From: Solea solea
Taxonomy: Eukaryota; Chordata; Actinopteri; Pleuronectiformes; Soleidae
Direction: 5' to 3'
NCBI RefSeq assembly: GCF_958295425.1
Contig: NC_081146.1
Coordinates: 27,108,764-27,172,763, forward strand
Length of the DNA: 64,000 nt
Shown: piece by piece, positions 1-12,299 of the stretch
Numbering within the stretch: position 1 is the stretch's first letter
Layout: every line of letters starts with the position of its first letter
The notes under the pieces: generated by a model
Told to the model about the DNA's origin: nothing
Database searches by the model: none
What the model saw: the letters and a program-made list of their open reading frames with translations, nothing else
Program-made: the position numbers and the translations under genes

Positions 1-569
1 TCTCATGTATCCTGGTGAAAACCATGGTGGTTCTGGCTGTGTTCAGAGCCTCCAAACCAGGAGGTGAGTCCAGTCTCAAGTGGTTTGGTGCTGTGCAGCA
101 GAGAGGGACAGTTCTGGTTCTGACTTCTATTCAAGCAGCAATCTGCACTGTCTGGCTTGTCTCTGCTTCACCAATGCCTTATAAAAACACCCAGTATTAC
201 AATGACAAGATAGTTTATGAGTGTGTAGTTGGGTCCACAGTTGGTTTTGCAGTTTTACTTGGTTATATTGGTTTACTGGCCATCCTCAGTTGTTTGTTAG
301 CCTTTTTAGCAAGGAATCTTCCGGACAGTTTCAATGAGGCCAAACTCATCACTTTCAGCATGCTGATCTTCTGTGCAGTGTGGGTGGCCTTTATCCCTGC
401 TTACATCAACTCACCAGGCAAATATGCAGATGCAGTGGAGGTATTTGCCATCCTAGCCTCCAGCTTTGGCCTCTTGGTGGCGCTGTTTGGACCTAAATGT
501 TATATAATCCTTGTGAGACCAGAGAGGAACACAAAGAAAGCCATCATGGGTCGTGGCACCACACAGTAA
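1..569 (+). CDS. OlfC (V2R-type) receptor, 3' part of the last exon (7TM), gene cut by window edge
   Basis: This is the end of a class C GPCR of the fish olfactory OlfC / vomeronasal type-2 family, a plasma-membrane chemoreceptor of olfactory neurons. Only the C-terminal transmembrane half lies in the window; frame is open from base 3 and ends at TAA 567-569. It shows several hydrophobic helices, the motif [20 protein letters not shown] near the end (the class C end of TM7 and start of the tail), and a short tail. Bases 1-557 match 9644-10200 of the next gene with a single difference that I found by eye (464 C versus 10107 T, synonymous Ser). The identity stops abruptly a few codons before the stop, so the two proteins have different last residues (TTQ here). 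A poly-A signal AATAAA lies at 638-643. The exact receptor subfamily cannot be told. Confidence 0.9.
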   Translation, partial: SCILVKTMVVLAVFRASKPGGESSLKWFGAVQQRGTVLVLTSIQAAICTVWLVSASPMPYKNTQYYNDKIVYECVVGSTVGFAVLLGYIGLLAILSCLLAFLARNLPDSFNEAKLITFSMLIFCAVWVAFIPAYINSPGKYADAVEVFAILASSFGLLVALFGPKCYIILVRPERNTKKAIMGRGTTQ

Positions 570-1924
570 AAACGTTACCACTTCTGTCTCTCGGTGTGAT
601 CCACTCTGTATTACAGAATTGAGTCATAATAACAGGCAATAAAGATATGATACAATAAATTAGTTTACTGTTTTGATATTTTTCTGGAATTTTTCTGAAT
701 TCATTGTACATGAGTAATTTTTGTTGTTTCAAGAGTAACTGCTTTTTTAAATTACGTCTTTTTTTCATGTAATATTATTGAAATCAGTATCTAGTTATGA
801 GTACAAGGACCATTTATCAAACAACACAACTCCGGCAGGAAACAGGAGTGGTTGGGTACTTGCACAACATCTGACTGAGGTAAACTGTGCTGTGGAGGTT
901 GATGGACCTTCTTCCTCATTGTAATTTCCAGCATTGCTCTGTTAGAGAGAAACAAGTTTGAAGTTATATTGTGGAACAACACTATTAACTGAAATCATAG
1001 TTTGTTTGTTTGTTTGTTTGTTTTTTAAAAAGGTGTAAACCTCAACAGGCCTCTCTCTGTGGCAGGTAATAAGGTGTCGTCATCATCCTCCTGTAATGCA
1101 ACAGAATGTTTGTGTTATATTCTACTCATTATGACAAATCTGTGGAATATTAGGAGTACTTACAGCAGCATGGAGGTCTGTTAAGGCAGAAGGCTCCACG
1201 AGACAGATTACACCATCAGTAACTGGTAGAAGATGATTACCCAGAAAAGTCACCATAAAATAGATTGGTATCTGAAAACAACAGCAGCCAATTACAAAGA
1301 ACTGTAGCCTACTGCTGCAAGAAAAATCAGTGTGCCAAGTTGTGTCTAAGACGAATGGGTGGCCATTACTGAGCGAACACTAGAAAAAGGATTCATGTAC
1401 ATGCCATTCATCTGAATAACTTACCACTTATGTAGGCCCCTGTGTCCTGGGGCGGGGCTTGGTCCGATGATTTACCCCCATGATGAGATGCCCTCATCTC
1501 ATCTGGTGTGGGGCGTGGTTACCCTCACCACATGGTGGGGTTGCTCTCCGTCACCCCTGGTCTGCCGTTCTCCCCTAATTTTATCGTATGATAGACATCA
1601 GGGTCTGGGGGGTGGGGGGTCATGTTGACAGCTCCACTGTCTGCCAGCAGTGGGGTGTCGCTGCCACATCTTTCCCCTCCATTTTAACAGCACACTAGAT
1701 ACCAACATACCCCATATCACACACACACACATGCAAACACACCACCAAATCATTCCCTGGTGGACGGGGGTGGGGTGGGCGTGAGTGCTCTCCCGGGTTC
1801 CCGACTCCTGTTTGCTCCTCAGCTATATTGGGGCTGGCGGTCTGGGTGGGGGCAGCTATGGTGGCCTGGGGGCTTAGTTGGATGTGGGGGATCTGGTCCC
1901 CATCGGTCTGGGGGGTACTGTATT
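570..1924. other. Spacer behind first OlfC gene, with GC-rich repeat-like block at about 1430-1924
   Basis: The first 860 bases are ordinary AT-rich 3' flank with a short GTTT run at about 1003-1023. From about 1430 the base composition changes sharply to G-rich text (many GGGGTGGGG-type runs, a short CA run near 1720). This looks like an interspersed repeat joined to the Tc1 relic that follows, but I could not name the family. No coding signal was found. Confidence 0.4.
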
Positions 1925-2365
1925 CAGTACTTTAATGAGGAGTTGGTCACCACTTTTGAAACAATAATAGCTTCCACACTTCTTGGAAGATTTTCCTCAA
2001 GGTAATGGAGTGTTTCTATGAGAATCTGTGTCCATTTATTCTGAAGCACATTTATGTGGTCAGGCACTGATGTTGGCGAGAAGGCGTGGCTCGCAATTTC
2101 TGTTCCAGTTCATCCAAAAGGTGCTGGTGTTTAAGTCAAGTCATTGAAGTTATTCCACATCAAACCATGTCTGTATAGTCCTTGCTCTGTGCACATGGGT
2201 CATGTTGGAATAGAAAACGGTCCTTCCTCAAACACAATGTTGGAAGCATAGCATTGTCCAAAATGTCTTGGTATGCTGAAGTGTTAAGATTGTCCTTCAC
2301 TGGCGATAAGGAGCCGAGAATTCAAATACATAACAGGTGTGGTCCAATACTTTTGTCCATATAGT
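1925..2365 (-). mobile_element. Tc1/mariner-type transposase relic, C-terminal half
   Basis: Read on the minus strand the segment begins at an inverted-repeat-like end (CACTATATGGACAAAAGTATT, about 2345-2367). It then gives fragments of a Tc1-like transposase: AYQDILDNAMLP, then RFLFQHDPCAQS, then LLDELEQKLRATPSRQ, the positions expected around the catalytic DDE core and the C-terminus. Several stops and frameshifts interrupt it, so it is dead. It lies between the two OlfC genes. Confidence 0.75.
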
Positions 2366-3612
2366 GTAACTTTCCCTCTACACTTTTGTTTTCATTCTTA
2401 AAAATGTTTCAAAGAAAAGGAAAAGCAAAAAAAGAATTCACTTCTTGAACTTTTCATGGCCACTTTTTCACCATTTTACCATCATCTGGTTTCATTATTG
2501 TAATGTCGCTATTGTAAACTGACATAAAACATCATGTCTCCAGTTTTTCCAGAATTTCCCTTTGTGACACAAAATCACTGCTACACTGACAAAACACAGA
2601 GACCTGATAGATTAAATCAGTATTGTGTGATTTGAATGTAATAGACATTCGTTTATAGGTAAGTTAAGTACTAAAGTTTTAAAAAGTGCTGGTGTTGATT
2701 CCATATGATGTCTTTTTAACATATATATTGATATATTTGGATAGTGTTTTTCATATAATATTTTGTTACGGGTATTTTCTTGATAGTAAAAGTTTGATTC
2801 ATAAATATGCTATGTGTGCAAAATCTTATTTTCAAGTAACTACTTCAGAGTCAAATAATGAGAGTGGAGTAAAACATGCAACATTATAGGAAAAATGTCC
2901 ACATATACTGCAAGTCTACATACTCAAATATATTTACAGTAATGTGGAAACGTGGAATCACTTAACACGTATCACTTTGTTCAGTCCCATACATCGTGAC
3001 ACGGGGCAGATAACGGTGTGGACTGTGGACTGAGCTTTATTTGTAAACTTCACGATTAATATGCACTGGAATTGTTTTTGTAAAACGATTTAAAAAGTAC
3101 CTTTTTAATAATAATTATAATAATGTATAAAACCCCTGAGTTATGTGAAAGCTATAAAACTGTTGTAGAAATATTACAATTGTGTTGAACTGTTATTACA
3201 TAACATTATATAAGTTTGATGATGTCAAATAAACATCCAGTTAACGGAAAAAAAGCGCGTGCTGGGGGAGCAGCTTCAATAAAAATACCAATAAAAATTT
3301 AAAAAAAAATTAAATAAAAATTCTGATAATAAGCAAAATAAGGATGAGGGTATTAAGTAATAACATGATCTACACAGTAGTAATTCTGAATATATGTATA
3401 TATATATACACCTATGCAAAATCAAACCATTAATAATCATATCTACAGTTTCATTTTGTACAAATAAATGTCAGAAGATTTATTTTGGGCCCTGCCCCTG
3501 CAGCTTCCCTTCCTCCTCTGCACTGATGGGTGGTGTTACAAGATTAGACATGGGCGCCTGCTAATCAATAAAATGTGGTGATAGTGTGATAAGACTGCAG
3601 CCAGTTTAGGGG
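2366..3612. other. AT-rich upstream region of the complete OlfC gene
   Basis: No gene seen. The stretch is AT-rich, with runs of A and a short TATATGTATATATATATA block near 3395-3410. The promoter of the following receptor should lie here, but no motif stands out. Confidence 0.3.
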
Positions 3613-6600
3613 ATGAACCAGAGGAGAGTCATGAGAAGTGTTTTAGACGCCAGCCTCCTCTTCCAAATGTTGTTCTCCTGCTTTTCCTCTGCCGTGTCCT
3701 ACTCTCTTTATTCCTCCTCTTGTGAATTGCAGGAACAGTTTCATTTAAATGGAATGCACAAGACGGGAGATGTGATTCTCGGTGGACTTTTCAAACTCCA
3801 CTTCTTTGCTGCCGAACCTGACCTGTCTTTTACCTCAGAGCCACAACAGCCTGATTGCTTTGGGTGAGTGAGTTTCACAGAAACAGAACAAAGCAGATGC
3901 AGATCAAGACTGTACTTTTGACCGTGTACTGCATATGTACATTTTGTTATTATGGTTGAAGTATTCCTCAGACTGAATTCATAATATGTTGTTGTAGCCT
4001 TGCACAGTGACATTGTAATGAATATTTTTTTGGAGTAAACACTTGTGTCATGTTGTTAGTTTTGATGCTACAGGATTCAGAAAGGCTCAGACCATGGCCT
4101 TTGCTATTGATGAGATTAACAGAAACTCTGATCTGCTGCCCAATGTGACTCTGGGATACAGTCTGTATGATAACTGTCTCCAACTACGAATTGGATTCCG
4201 TGCAGCACTGTCCTTAGTCAGTGGTCAAGAGGAGCAAGTTACATTAGAGGAGAACTGTGTGGGACCGCCTCCAGTCCTAGGGGTTGTGGGTGATTATACC
4301 TCTACAAATACTATTTCCATATCCACGGTCTTAGGTTTGTACAAAGTGCCTCTGGTAAGTTCAACTCAAAAACTGTGATTTCATTTCAATTTTAGAAATG
4401 AGTTATGGGTAATTAACTTTGAAATGTTTGAATAAATCATTTTTTTTTGTCTTTTGCAGGTGAGTTATTTTGCCACATGTACCTGCCTGGGTGACAGACA
4501 GAAGTTCCCATCTTTCTTTAGGACGATCCCGAATGATACTTTTCAGGTGAAACTGAATCTACAAAATCAAACACATTAAATAAATCATGCATTAGAATAG
4601 TCCTGTCTGTGTATATACACTGCGATGTAAAATATACCCTTTTTGTATCACTAGTCATGTAATGTGTCTATTTTTTCTTTTTTTTTTATTTATTCTTAAT
4701 TTAGCCAGGAAGGTCCCATTGAGATACAAGATGTCTTCTTCCAGAGTTGTGTGGTGTCAGATATATACAACTTAACAACAGTGATTAAACATGATTTAAA
4801 CATGTTTGATGAACCTGTTTAGCATGATTTCTAGTGAATGATGATTCCAGCCTGTGCACTAATCCCTCTGCTCTGTGTCCACATAGGTTCGTGCAATGAT
4901 TCAGATTCTAAAACGCTTTGGATGGACTTGGGCAGGTCTGCTCATCAGTAATGATGATTATGGAATCCACGGTGCCCGAATCTTTCACTCTGATATGGGT
5001 CCAGTGGGTGGAGGTTGTTTGGCGTACACAGAGATTTTGCCCTGGGGTGACGACCCTGCTGAACTCAGGAGAATAGTGGATGTGATGAGGAAATCTACAG
5101 CTCGAGTGGTGATTGTGTTTGCACATGAGAGTCATGTGATCCAACTACTGGGAGAGGTATCTACCTTGATAACGCTGCTGCTGAGATGTTTCTTAGTTCA
5201 GCTACAAAAGTCAAGTAAAAGTATATGTCATCCATTTTATGGAAAGACAAAAAATTGAGCTAGTATTAGGTCAGCCTAACTCATGCACAATAATGTATAT
5301 AATTATATAACATGGAAAGAAACAGCATCATCCTGTGTTCTTTGTTTAGAGCCATGTTAAATATGTGGTATAAAGATTTGAACTTTTTTTTACTGCTTAC
5401 TGCTTATTGATTCTGGGCTTTAATGGTTCTCTTATTGGTTCTTTTTAGGAGAAAGAATTAAACAAAATGTAATGATAAACATTTTCTTTCTCAATATTAA
5501 CATTTAGGAAAACTGAAACAGAGATATTTTCATTTGCATTTAGCCTAGAAATTGCACTTCTCATTAGTTATGTCTGATGTTCACTGTATGTTTTGATCTT
5601 ATGACAGAGTAAGTAGATAGTTTTTCTTTATTCAAATGTGGTGCATAAAGCCGTTAATAGTAATTATGAAAAGTAATTCACATTTCCATATTGTCTGCAT
5701 GCTGTTTCTGTAACATTCTTACCAGAAGGGTTTTGAACCATTTGGACCTGATTCAGACAAAAACAAACAAACTTGTGAGCACAGCACATCCATTTTGTGT
5801 GAGGTTTTTGTTCAAATATAAAACAGAAAAGAATTTGTCTTCGGCATTGTGCCAGCAGTGTGTGAATGGATATGAAGGATGAGTGATAGAAAATACTTGC
5901 ACATAGATGCGCTGTATGAAAGTGTGAGTGAATGGGTGAAGTGTAAAGCAGCTTTGAGTGGTCATTAAGACTAGAAAAGTGCTATATAAATACAGACCAT
6001 TTACCATTTAAAGGATAGTCATTAAAATAAAAGACAATTGTAAAAAAAAGAAAGAAAAGAAACTTTATTTGTAAAGTCAATTGTTGACTAATCAAATTAA
6101 CAGGTATTTGGTATCATGTTAGCAGATACCAAATACCTGTTACAGATAAGATACACTTATTCAACTGATAGTGACATATAACTGAGTAAATGTCAGTAGA
6201 GTAAATTGTGCTTCAAGAGTTGGTTTATAAATTGTAACCCTAAAGTGCCTATATTAAAATGTAATTACTTATCTGACCTGTTCAGGATTTTCCCCGACCT
6301 TTCGCCCTATGTCAGCTGGGATTGGCACCAGAGCCCCCATGATCCTCATCTGAGGATAAAGCAGTAGTGAATGAATGAATGAATGAATGAATGACTTATC
6401 TGTTGATTGTTCCAGCATCTTATTTGTTGAATATCTACTTCTGATTAGTCTGTCACTTGTCAACTATCCTAAAGGTGACTGTCAACAGAATACTAGTTGG
6501 AAAACTACACTCACATGTGTCAGAACCATATAATTAATGTCAAAAACAGTAGAGTACACTAGATATAAAGAAGTTGCTCCTGATTATCTGTTGAATCTGT

Positions 6601-9600
6601 TGAAACATAAATCACAGAACTGTTAAATTGTAACAGAAGCTAAGAGAGGCAGATGATTACAGATCATCAGATGAGGAAACCCATTTCGGCCGCTTGTATC
6701 CATGATCTTGTTCTTTCAGTCACTACCCACAGCTTGGGACCATAGGTGAGGGTCAGAATGTAGAATGGCTGGTCAATTGAGAGCTTTGCCTTTAGGCTCA
6801 GCTCCTTCTTCACCATGACAGACTGATGTAGAGCCCACATTACTGCAGGTGCAGGTCTGTTGACCTCTCGCTCTAATCTTCCCTCACTTGTGACCCCGGG
6901 ATACTTACACTCCTCCATTTGGGGCAGCATCTAACTCCCGACCCAGAGAGGGCAGTCCACCCTCTTCAGGCTGAGGACCATGGTCTCGGCTGGAGGTGCT
7001 GATTCTCATTCCAGCCGCTTCACACCCGGCTGCAAACTGCTTCAGTGAGAGTTGAAGATCACAGCACGATGAAGCAGGACCACATCATCTGCAAAAAGCA
7101 GACCCAATCCTGGGCCCACCAAACCGGACTCCCTCAATTCCCTGGCTGCATCTAGAAACTCTGTCCATAAAAGTTATGAACAAAATCAGTGACAAAGGGC
7201 AGCCCTGGCAGCCCTGGAAGCGGACCCGACTTACTGCCAGCAATGCGGACTAGGATCTCCACCCCATCTCCACTTGGCGGTGCACTGCTTCCCCCTCCTG
7301 AGTCACCGGATCGCTGACCAGAATCTCCTCGAAGCTGACCAGAAATTGTTTTACATGGTCTCACCAAACTCCTCTCACATTCAAGTTTTTGCCTTAGCGA
7401 CCATTGAAGCCGTATTCCGCTTGGCCTGCCAGTACCTATCAGCTGCCTCTGGAGTCCCACAGGCCAAAAGTACCTCTCTTCACCGGAATCATGTGGCCGC
7501 AGGTTCAACAACATGACTAAAAAGTCGATCATCGACTCATGGCCAAGGGTATCCTGGTGCCCAGTGCACATATGGACACCCCTATGCTTGAACATGGTGT
7601 TCATTATGGACAATCCATGGCAAGCACAGAAGTCCAACAACAAAGCACAACTCGGGTTTGGATCGGGGGGCCGTTCCTCCCAATCACACCCCTCCAGGTC
7701 TCACTGCCATTGCCCACATGAGCATTGAAGTTCCCCAGCAGAACCAGAAAATCCCTAGCAGGAGCACTTTCTAGCACCCCTTCCAGGGACTCCAAAAAGG
7801 GTAGGTACTCTGAACAGCTGTTCTGTGCATAGGCACAAGCAACAGTCAGCTGTTGAACTGCAACTTCATATAACCACACATACACTTAATGTCTGTCAGA
7901 CTCTATTATTATTATGTCTGTTTTTTTAAGCTTTTGTTAGGAGGGTCTTAGAGGAAGCTTACTTACTAGGACAAATACAACCCAGGTTTGTGTATCTACT
8001 GTGGAAACTAGAGTACACTTTACTGGTGTGAAAGTATGACTTGTATACATGTTATAATGCAACATTCAGGTGGTAAGGCAGAATGTGACAGGCCTGCAGT
8101 GGATTGCCAGTGTAGACTGGACGTCAGTTGCTGTGCTCCAGACGCCTGACCTCATGCCGTATCTGGGTGGAACACTGGGCATTGCCATCCGTCGAGGAGA
8201 AATACCAGAGCTTCGTGATTTCCTGTTACAAATACGACCTGACCTACATCACAACACCACTCATGAGAATTACATGGTGAGAATGTGTTTCTGATTTGGT
8301 ATTTGTAGGAATAATACATTGGAATTGATTTTAAAATGAACTACATTACAGGTGAATCAGTTTTGGGAAAACACTTTTCGGTGTAGATTTGAACCACCAC
8401 CAGCAGATTGGGCAGAAGCTGGAGGAGAATTATGCACTGGACAGGAAGCTATAGAGGATGTGGAGAGTGAGTTCTTGGACACTTCAGACCTCAGGATAGA
8501 CTATAATGTGTATAAATCTGTGTACGCTCTGGCGTATGCTCTTGACGACATGCTGCAGTGTGAACCAGGGAGAGGACCATTCAGCAACAACACCTGTGCT
8601 CATTTACAACGACTGGAGCCATGGCAGGTGAGATATCACTTTACACTTGAATCTTAATTTCAAATAAACCTTTTATATTTCTTGTGGAATGTAAAGAATA
8701 ATAGAATAAACTAGAATACTAGGTGGTATTAAGTTATCATAACACAGGAGTAATCCTTTCAGTTGTCCTTTCAATTGTCATAGATGATATATTACTTGGA
8801 AAAAGTCAACTTCACCACAACATTTGGTCATCAAGTGTCATTTGATGAGAATGGTGATGCCATACCTGTATACGACATCATGAACTGGGTGTGGCTCCCT
8901 GATGGAAGAACGAAAGTTCAGAGAGTGGGTGAGGTTCAGAGGTCAGCCTTCAAAGCTGAAGAACTCACACTGGATGAAGACAAAATCTTCTGGAACTTTG
9001 AATCCAAACAGGTTAATTATTACTTTGTTAGAGTGTACTATGTTTTTGCTTTTCTAATTATACATTAGTCTAACAGATATAGATGTTTCTCCACACAGCC
9101 TCCTCGGTCAGTGTGCAGTGAGAGTTGTCCTCCAGGTACCCGCATGGCCAGAAAGAAGGGGGAACCTGAGTGTTGTTTTGACTGTGTCCCTTGTTCTGAG
9201 GGAAAGATCAGCAATATGACTGGTGGGTGTTAAAGTCTTAAATGCCACAGTTCAGAGATGTTAGACAAACATGTATCTCATCACGTTCCCTCTTTTCTCA
9301 GACTCCATGGAGTGCACCAGTTGTCCAGAAGATTTCTGGTCCAGCCTGCAGCGTGACCACTGTGTTCCTAAGCAAACAGAGTACCTCTCCTATTATGAAC
9401 CTCTGGGTATCTGCTTGACATTCACCTCACTGTTGGGCACGTTTATCTGCATTGTTGTTCTGGGCATCTTCATCCATCATCACAGCACACCTATAGTTCG
9501 TGCCAACAATTCAGAACTCAGTTTTCTTCTCTTGGTTTCACTTAAATTGTGTTTCTTGTGTTCCTTGCTCTTCATTGGACGACCCAGACCGTGGACTTGT

Positions 9601-10224
9601 CAACTGAGACATGCAGCATTTGGCATCAGCTTTGTGCTTTGTGTCTCATGTATCCTGGTGAAAACCATGGTGGTTCTGGCTGTGTTCAGAGCCTCCAAAC
9701 CAGGAGGTGAGTCCAGTCTCAAGTGGTTTGGTGCTGTGCAGCAGAGAGGGACAGTTCTGGTTCTGACTTCTATTCAAGCAGCAATCTGCACTGTCTGGCT
9801 TGTCTCTGCTTCACCAATGCCTTATAAAAACACCCAGTATTACAATGACAAGATAGTTTATGAGTGTGTAGTTGGGTCCACAGTTGGTTTTGCAGTTTTA
9901 CTTGGTTATATTGGTTTACTGGCCATCCTCAGTTGTTTGTTAGCCTTTTTAGCAAGGAATCTTCCGGACAGTTTCAATGAGGCCAAACTCATCACTTTCA
10001 GCATGCTGATCTTCTGTGCAGTGTGGGTGGCCTTTATCCCTGCTTACATCAACTCACCAGGCAAATATGCAGATGCAGTGGAGGTATTTGCCATCCTAGC
10101 CTCCAGTTTTGGCCTCTTGGTGGCGCTGTTTGGACCTAAATGTTATATAATCCTTGTGAGACCAGAGAGGAACACAAAGAAAGCCATCATGGGTCGTGGC
10201 ATGGGTTCAGAAAACCCAATTTAA
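3613..10224 (+). CDS. OlfC (V2R-type) olfactory receptor, complete, nine exons, 886 aa
   Basis: Class C GPCR, presumably an amino-acid-type odorant receptor of the olfactory epithelium. Exons: 3613-3863, 4060-4354, 4460-4546, 4887-5156, 8070-8276, 8352-8627, 8784-9011, 9099-9222, 9302-10224. All junctions are GT/AG with matching phases, total 2661 bp. Domain order: signal peptide (about residues 10-28), Venus-flytrap ligand-binding domain ([15 protein letters not shown], then [10 protein letters not shown] and FFRTIPND as in calcium-sensing-receptor relatives), a cysteine-rich NCD3G domain coded by the last part of exon 7, the 124-bp exon 8 and the start of exon 9, then seven membrane helices and the [11 protein letters not shown] end. 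The 124-bp exon and the roughly 0.9-kb 7TM exon are the classic V2R gene layout. The V2R large third exon is here cut into four (see findings). The 2.9-kb intron 5157-8069 carries LINE debris. A poly-A signal AATAAA lies at 10246-10251. Length fits the family (about 850-900 aa) and no stop interrupts it. Confidence 0.92.
5868..6007. repeat. SINE-like 3' tail family, copy in OlfC intron
   Basis: Contains the recurring text GTAAAGCAGCTTTGAGTGGTC and GTGCTATATAAATACAGACC. Related copies sit near 18467-18662, 26938-27128, 46083-46150 and 47318-47366. Confidence 0.6.
6279..6395 (+). repeat. Fish LINE-type 3' tail with GAAT microsatellite
   Basis: Holds a tail of a widespread fish non-LTR element (TGTCAGCTGGGATTGGCACC, then CTCATCTGAGGATAAAGCAG) ending in a run of about six GAAT units at 6370-6392. 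This type of ending is common at the 3' end of fish LINEs. Confidence 0.5.
6665..7890 (-). mobile_element. RTE/Rex3-type LINE relic, internally deleted
   Basis: On the minus strand, from 7890 downward, the text gives an endonuclease piece ([19 protein letters not shown], then [12 protein letters not shown], then GVIGRNG). It continues with [20 protein letters not shown] and [11 protein letters not shown], typical of the apurinic endonuclease of fish RTE elements. A linker ([18 protein letters not shown] region) follows, then the thumb end of the reverse transcriptase at about 7130-6665 (remains of [21 protein letters not shown], then a truncated C-terminus). The reverse transcriptase core between them is missing and frames shift several times. 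It is inserted antisense in the OlfC intron. Confidence 0.75.
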
Positions 10225-10914
10225 TAATAGTTTCTGTCCAAACTAAATAAAATGGATAAATAATAAAATGATACATAGACCTATTTTTCAATCTTCACCA
10301 TGATGCAGTGAAGGTGTGCTACAACTAGATTATTCTTGGAATTCTTCTCACTTTTTTATTTTCCATGTCTGTGAACAGTTCATTTACTTTCTGCTCATAT
10401 AGTGCACGAAAAAAAGACTGAGGTGACAAAACAATTGATTTTGCTTGAACAGACTCAGCCATTATGAAACAGTCCTCTGTGAATGAAACAAAACAAGTCC
10501 TCGGTAAAGTGCCATGAATACAGGAAAATAGTGGGGTTGTATTGTTGAGGAATACAATACAACATTGTAACAATACAAAAAAGTTGTTTTTGTTGTTTTT
10601 GACTAGCTCCTCACCTTGACCTTGTCCTCAAATTTTATAACTCAGCATTTCCTTGAAATAGCGCTAACCCGATATCCAAACTCTGTGGTCATGCCTGGTC
10701 TAGGGTGCGATGTGCTTGTCTGTGAGTCCATCATATCACAAAGTTACGCTGTGAAAGATCAAGGCAGTTTTCAGGGAGAATTTTGAGAGACAGGGAAAAA
10801 GAGGGGAGAGAGCCGTGTCCTCTTTAATGGGGGACACAATCTCATATATTTAGACAGACCAAATGTCAAATGAGAGTTGTGACCCACATCACAAAATCGG
10901 ACTTTTAGTTTCAA
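10225..10914. other. 3' flank of the OlfC gene
   Basis: Poly-A signals are followed by AT-rich sequence. No gene or named repeat recognised. Confidence 0.3.
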
Positions 10915-11760
10915 CTAGGGGAGGGCGATAATACGATAAAGATATGTATCAGGATAGTGACTTCCGCGATATCAATACAAAAAAAAACATTTGATAGGAC
11001 GTTTGACAAAGTCAGCCAACTTTGTTAGGAAACAAAAAAGAGCGCTATAAAAAATAGACAAAGCAGGTTTGGGTGAATGAACAAACTCAGCCCCTCCCTC
11101 GTAACCAAGTTGCTACCATGCTTGCAACCTGTAGAGTGGTCAGAGCCAGAGTGGAGTGGCAGTCAAACGTCAAATCCTCAGTAACTATTGGACACACTAC
11201 CTCGTCAGTATGGCAGTTTTTTGGTTACTTAAAGTCCGACTACAGTCATGCCAATGTCGCCTAGAAATACAAACACCAAGAGCTTATTACTTATTATCAA
11301 CAAACTTATTCGACCATCTTTGTCGCTCACACCCCCCGGATTAGACACGCTGCACGGCACGGCCATCAACATCATCCGCTGCTACATGTGGAGCTACACA
11401 GACCGCCCTGTTGAGGTTCTCCCCAACAGTGCCGTATGATAAAAAATCTAAACGTTACAAAGACATAACTGAGACAGTGACTTATCACAGAGCCCAGGAC
11501 ATGCTTCCAGTCAGCATATTTGAAAAGTTTGGTTTTAAACATCTCATGAACGTGCTTGACATGACTATTTTCCTCTGTGTGGTCTGACTGATAACTGTAG
11601 TGATTAAAATAAGAGGAAAGTTTATGAGTTTGAGTATATTATTTTTTTTTATATTATTCATTTTTAATAGGTCATGAAAAATGTTCAATAATTATCAATA
11701 TCGATCGATATGATGTAGTTATATTGTGATATGATTTTCAACCACATTGCCCAGTTCACC
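10915..11760 (+). mobile_element. hAT-type (ZBED-like) transposon relic
   Basis: Both edges hold the ATCGATAT-rich text found at the ends of many fish hAT copies (GATAATACGATAAAGATATG at 10928-10947; TATCAATATCGATCGATATG at about 11693-11712). Inside, around 11453-11570 on the plus strand, the translation RYKDITETVTYHRAQDMLPV followed by FEKFGFKHLMNVLD matches the conserved hAT transposase phrase DML...VEK.GFK..M..L. Frames are broken and most of the transposase is missing. Confidence 0.6.
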
Positions 11761-12299
11761 ACTGGACCAGCTGCAAACCACAGGCAGCTTTTTACACCAC
11801 TGATTATGCCAGACTGCCCTCTGCTGGTCACAGTGCAGCATTTCAGTATTACAATATTATCTGGAAATTTATATAAGGTTGCTTCACAAATAATTTAAGA
11901 AATACAACGTATGGATGCACTTTTAAATGTTTGTGTTATGGGTCCTAAGGATGAAGAACACAGTAACAAAGTTTTCATCTGTATTAATCACGTAAGAGAG
12001 GAGCAATGAGGACACGGTACAACTATAGTTTTCTCCCAGATTTCCTCTTTTTCTTGAAAAATTGGCACAGAACAGTCACCTGTTCTGTTCTGTTCTGTAC
12101 TGTAAACTGAGGTTGGAGACATTGGGATTCCATGTAAAACAGAAGCAGACGTATCCTACAAATAAAACTTAAAAAAGGGGAAAATAATAAATCCACTGAC
12201 ATCATCATATTTGTAATTTAAATAGTTACCTCGCATCGCAGTTTCATCTAAAAAAACAAAACAAGCAAACAACAAAAAACAAGTTTACTCCACACTCCA
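11761..12299. other. Spacer, nothing recognised
   Basis: Contains a short TTCTG run near 12082-12100 and otherwise plain AT-rich sequence. Confidence 0.25.

Noticed and set aside
1760..2005. Gly/Trp-rich frame of 81 codons
   Set aside because: Due to the G-rich repeat block running into the Tc1 relic.
6267..6467. Possible exon in the OlfC intron
   Set aside because: The GAAT microsatellite and LINE tail explain the frame, and exons on both sides already join in phase.
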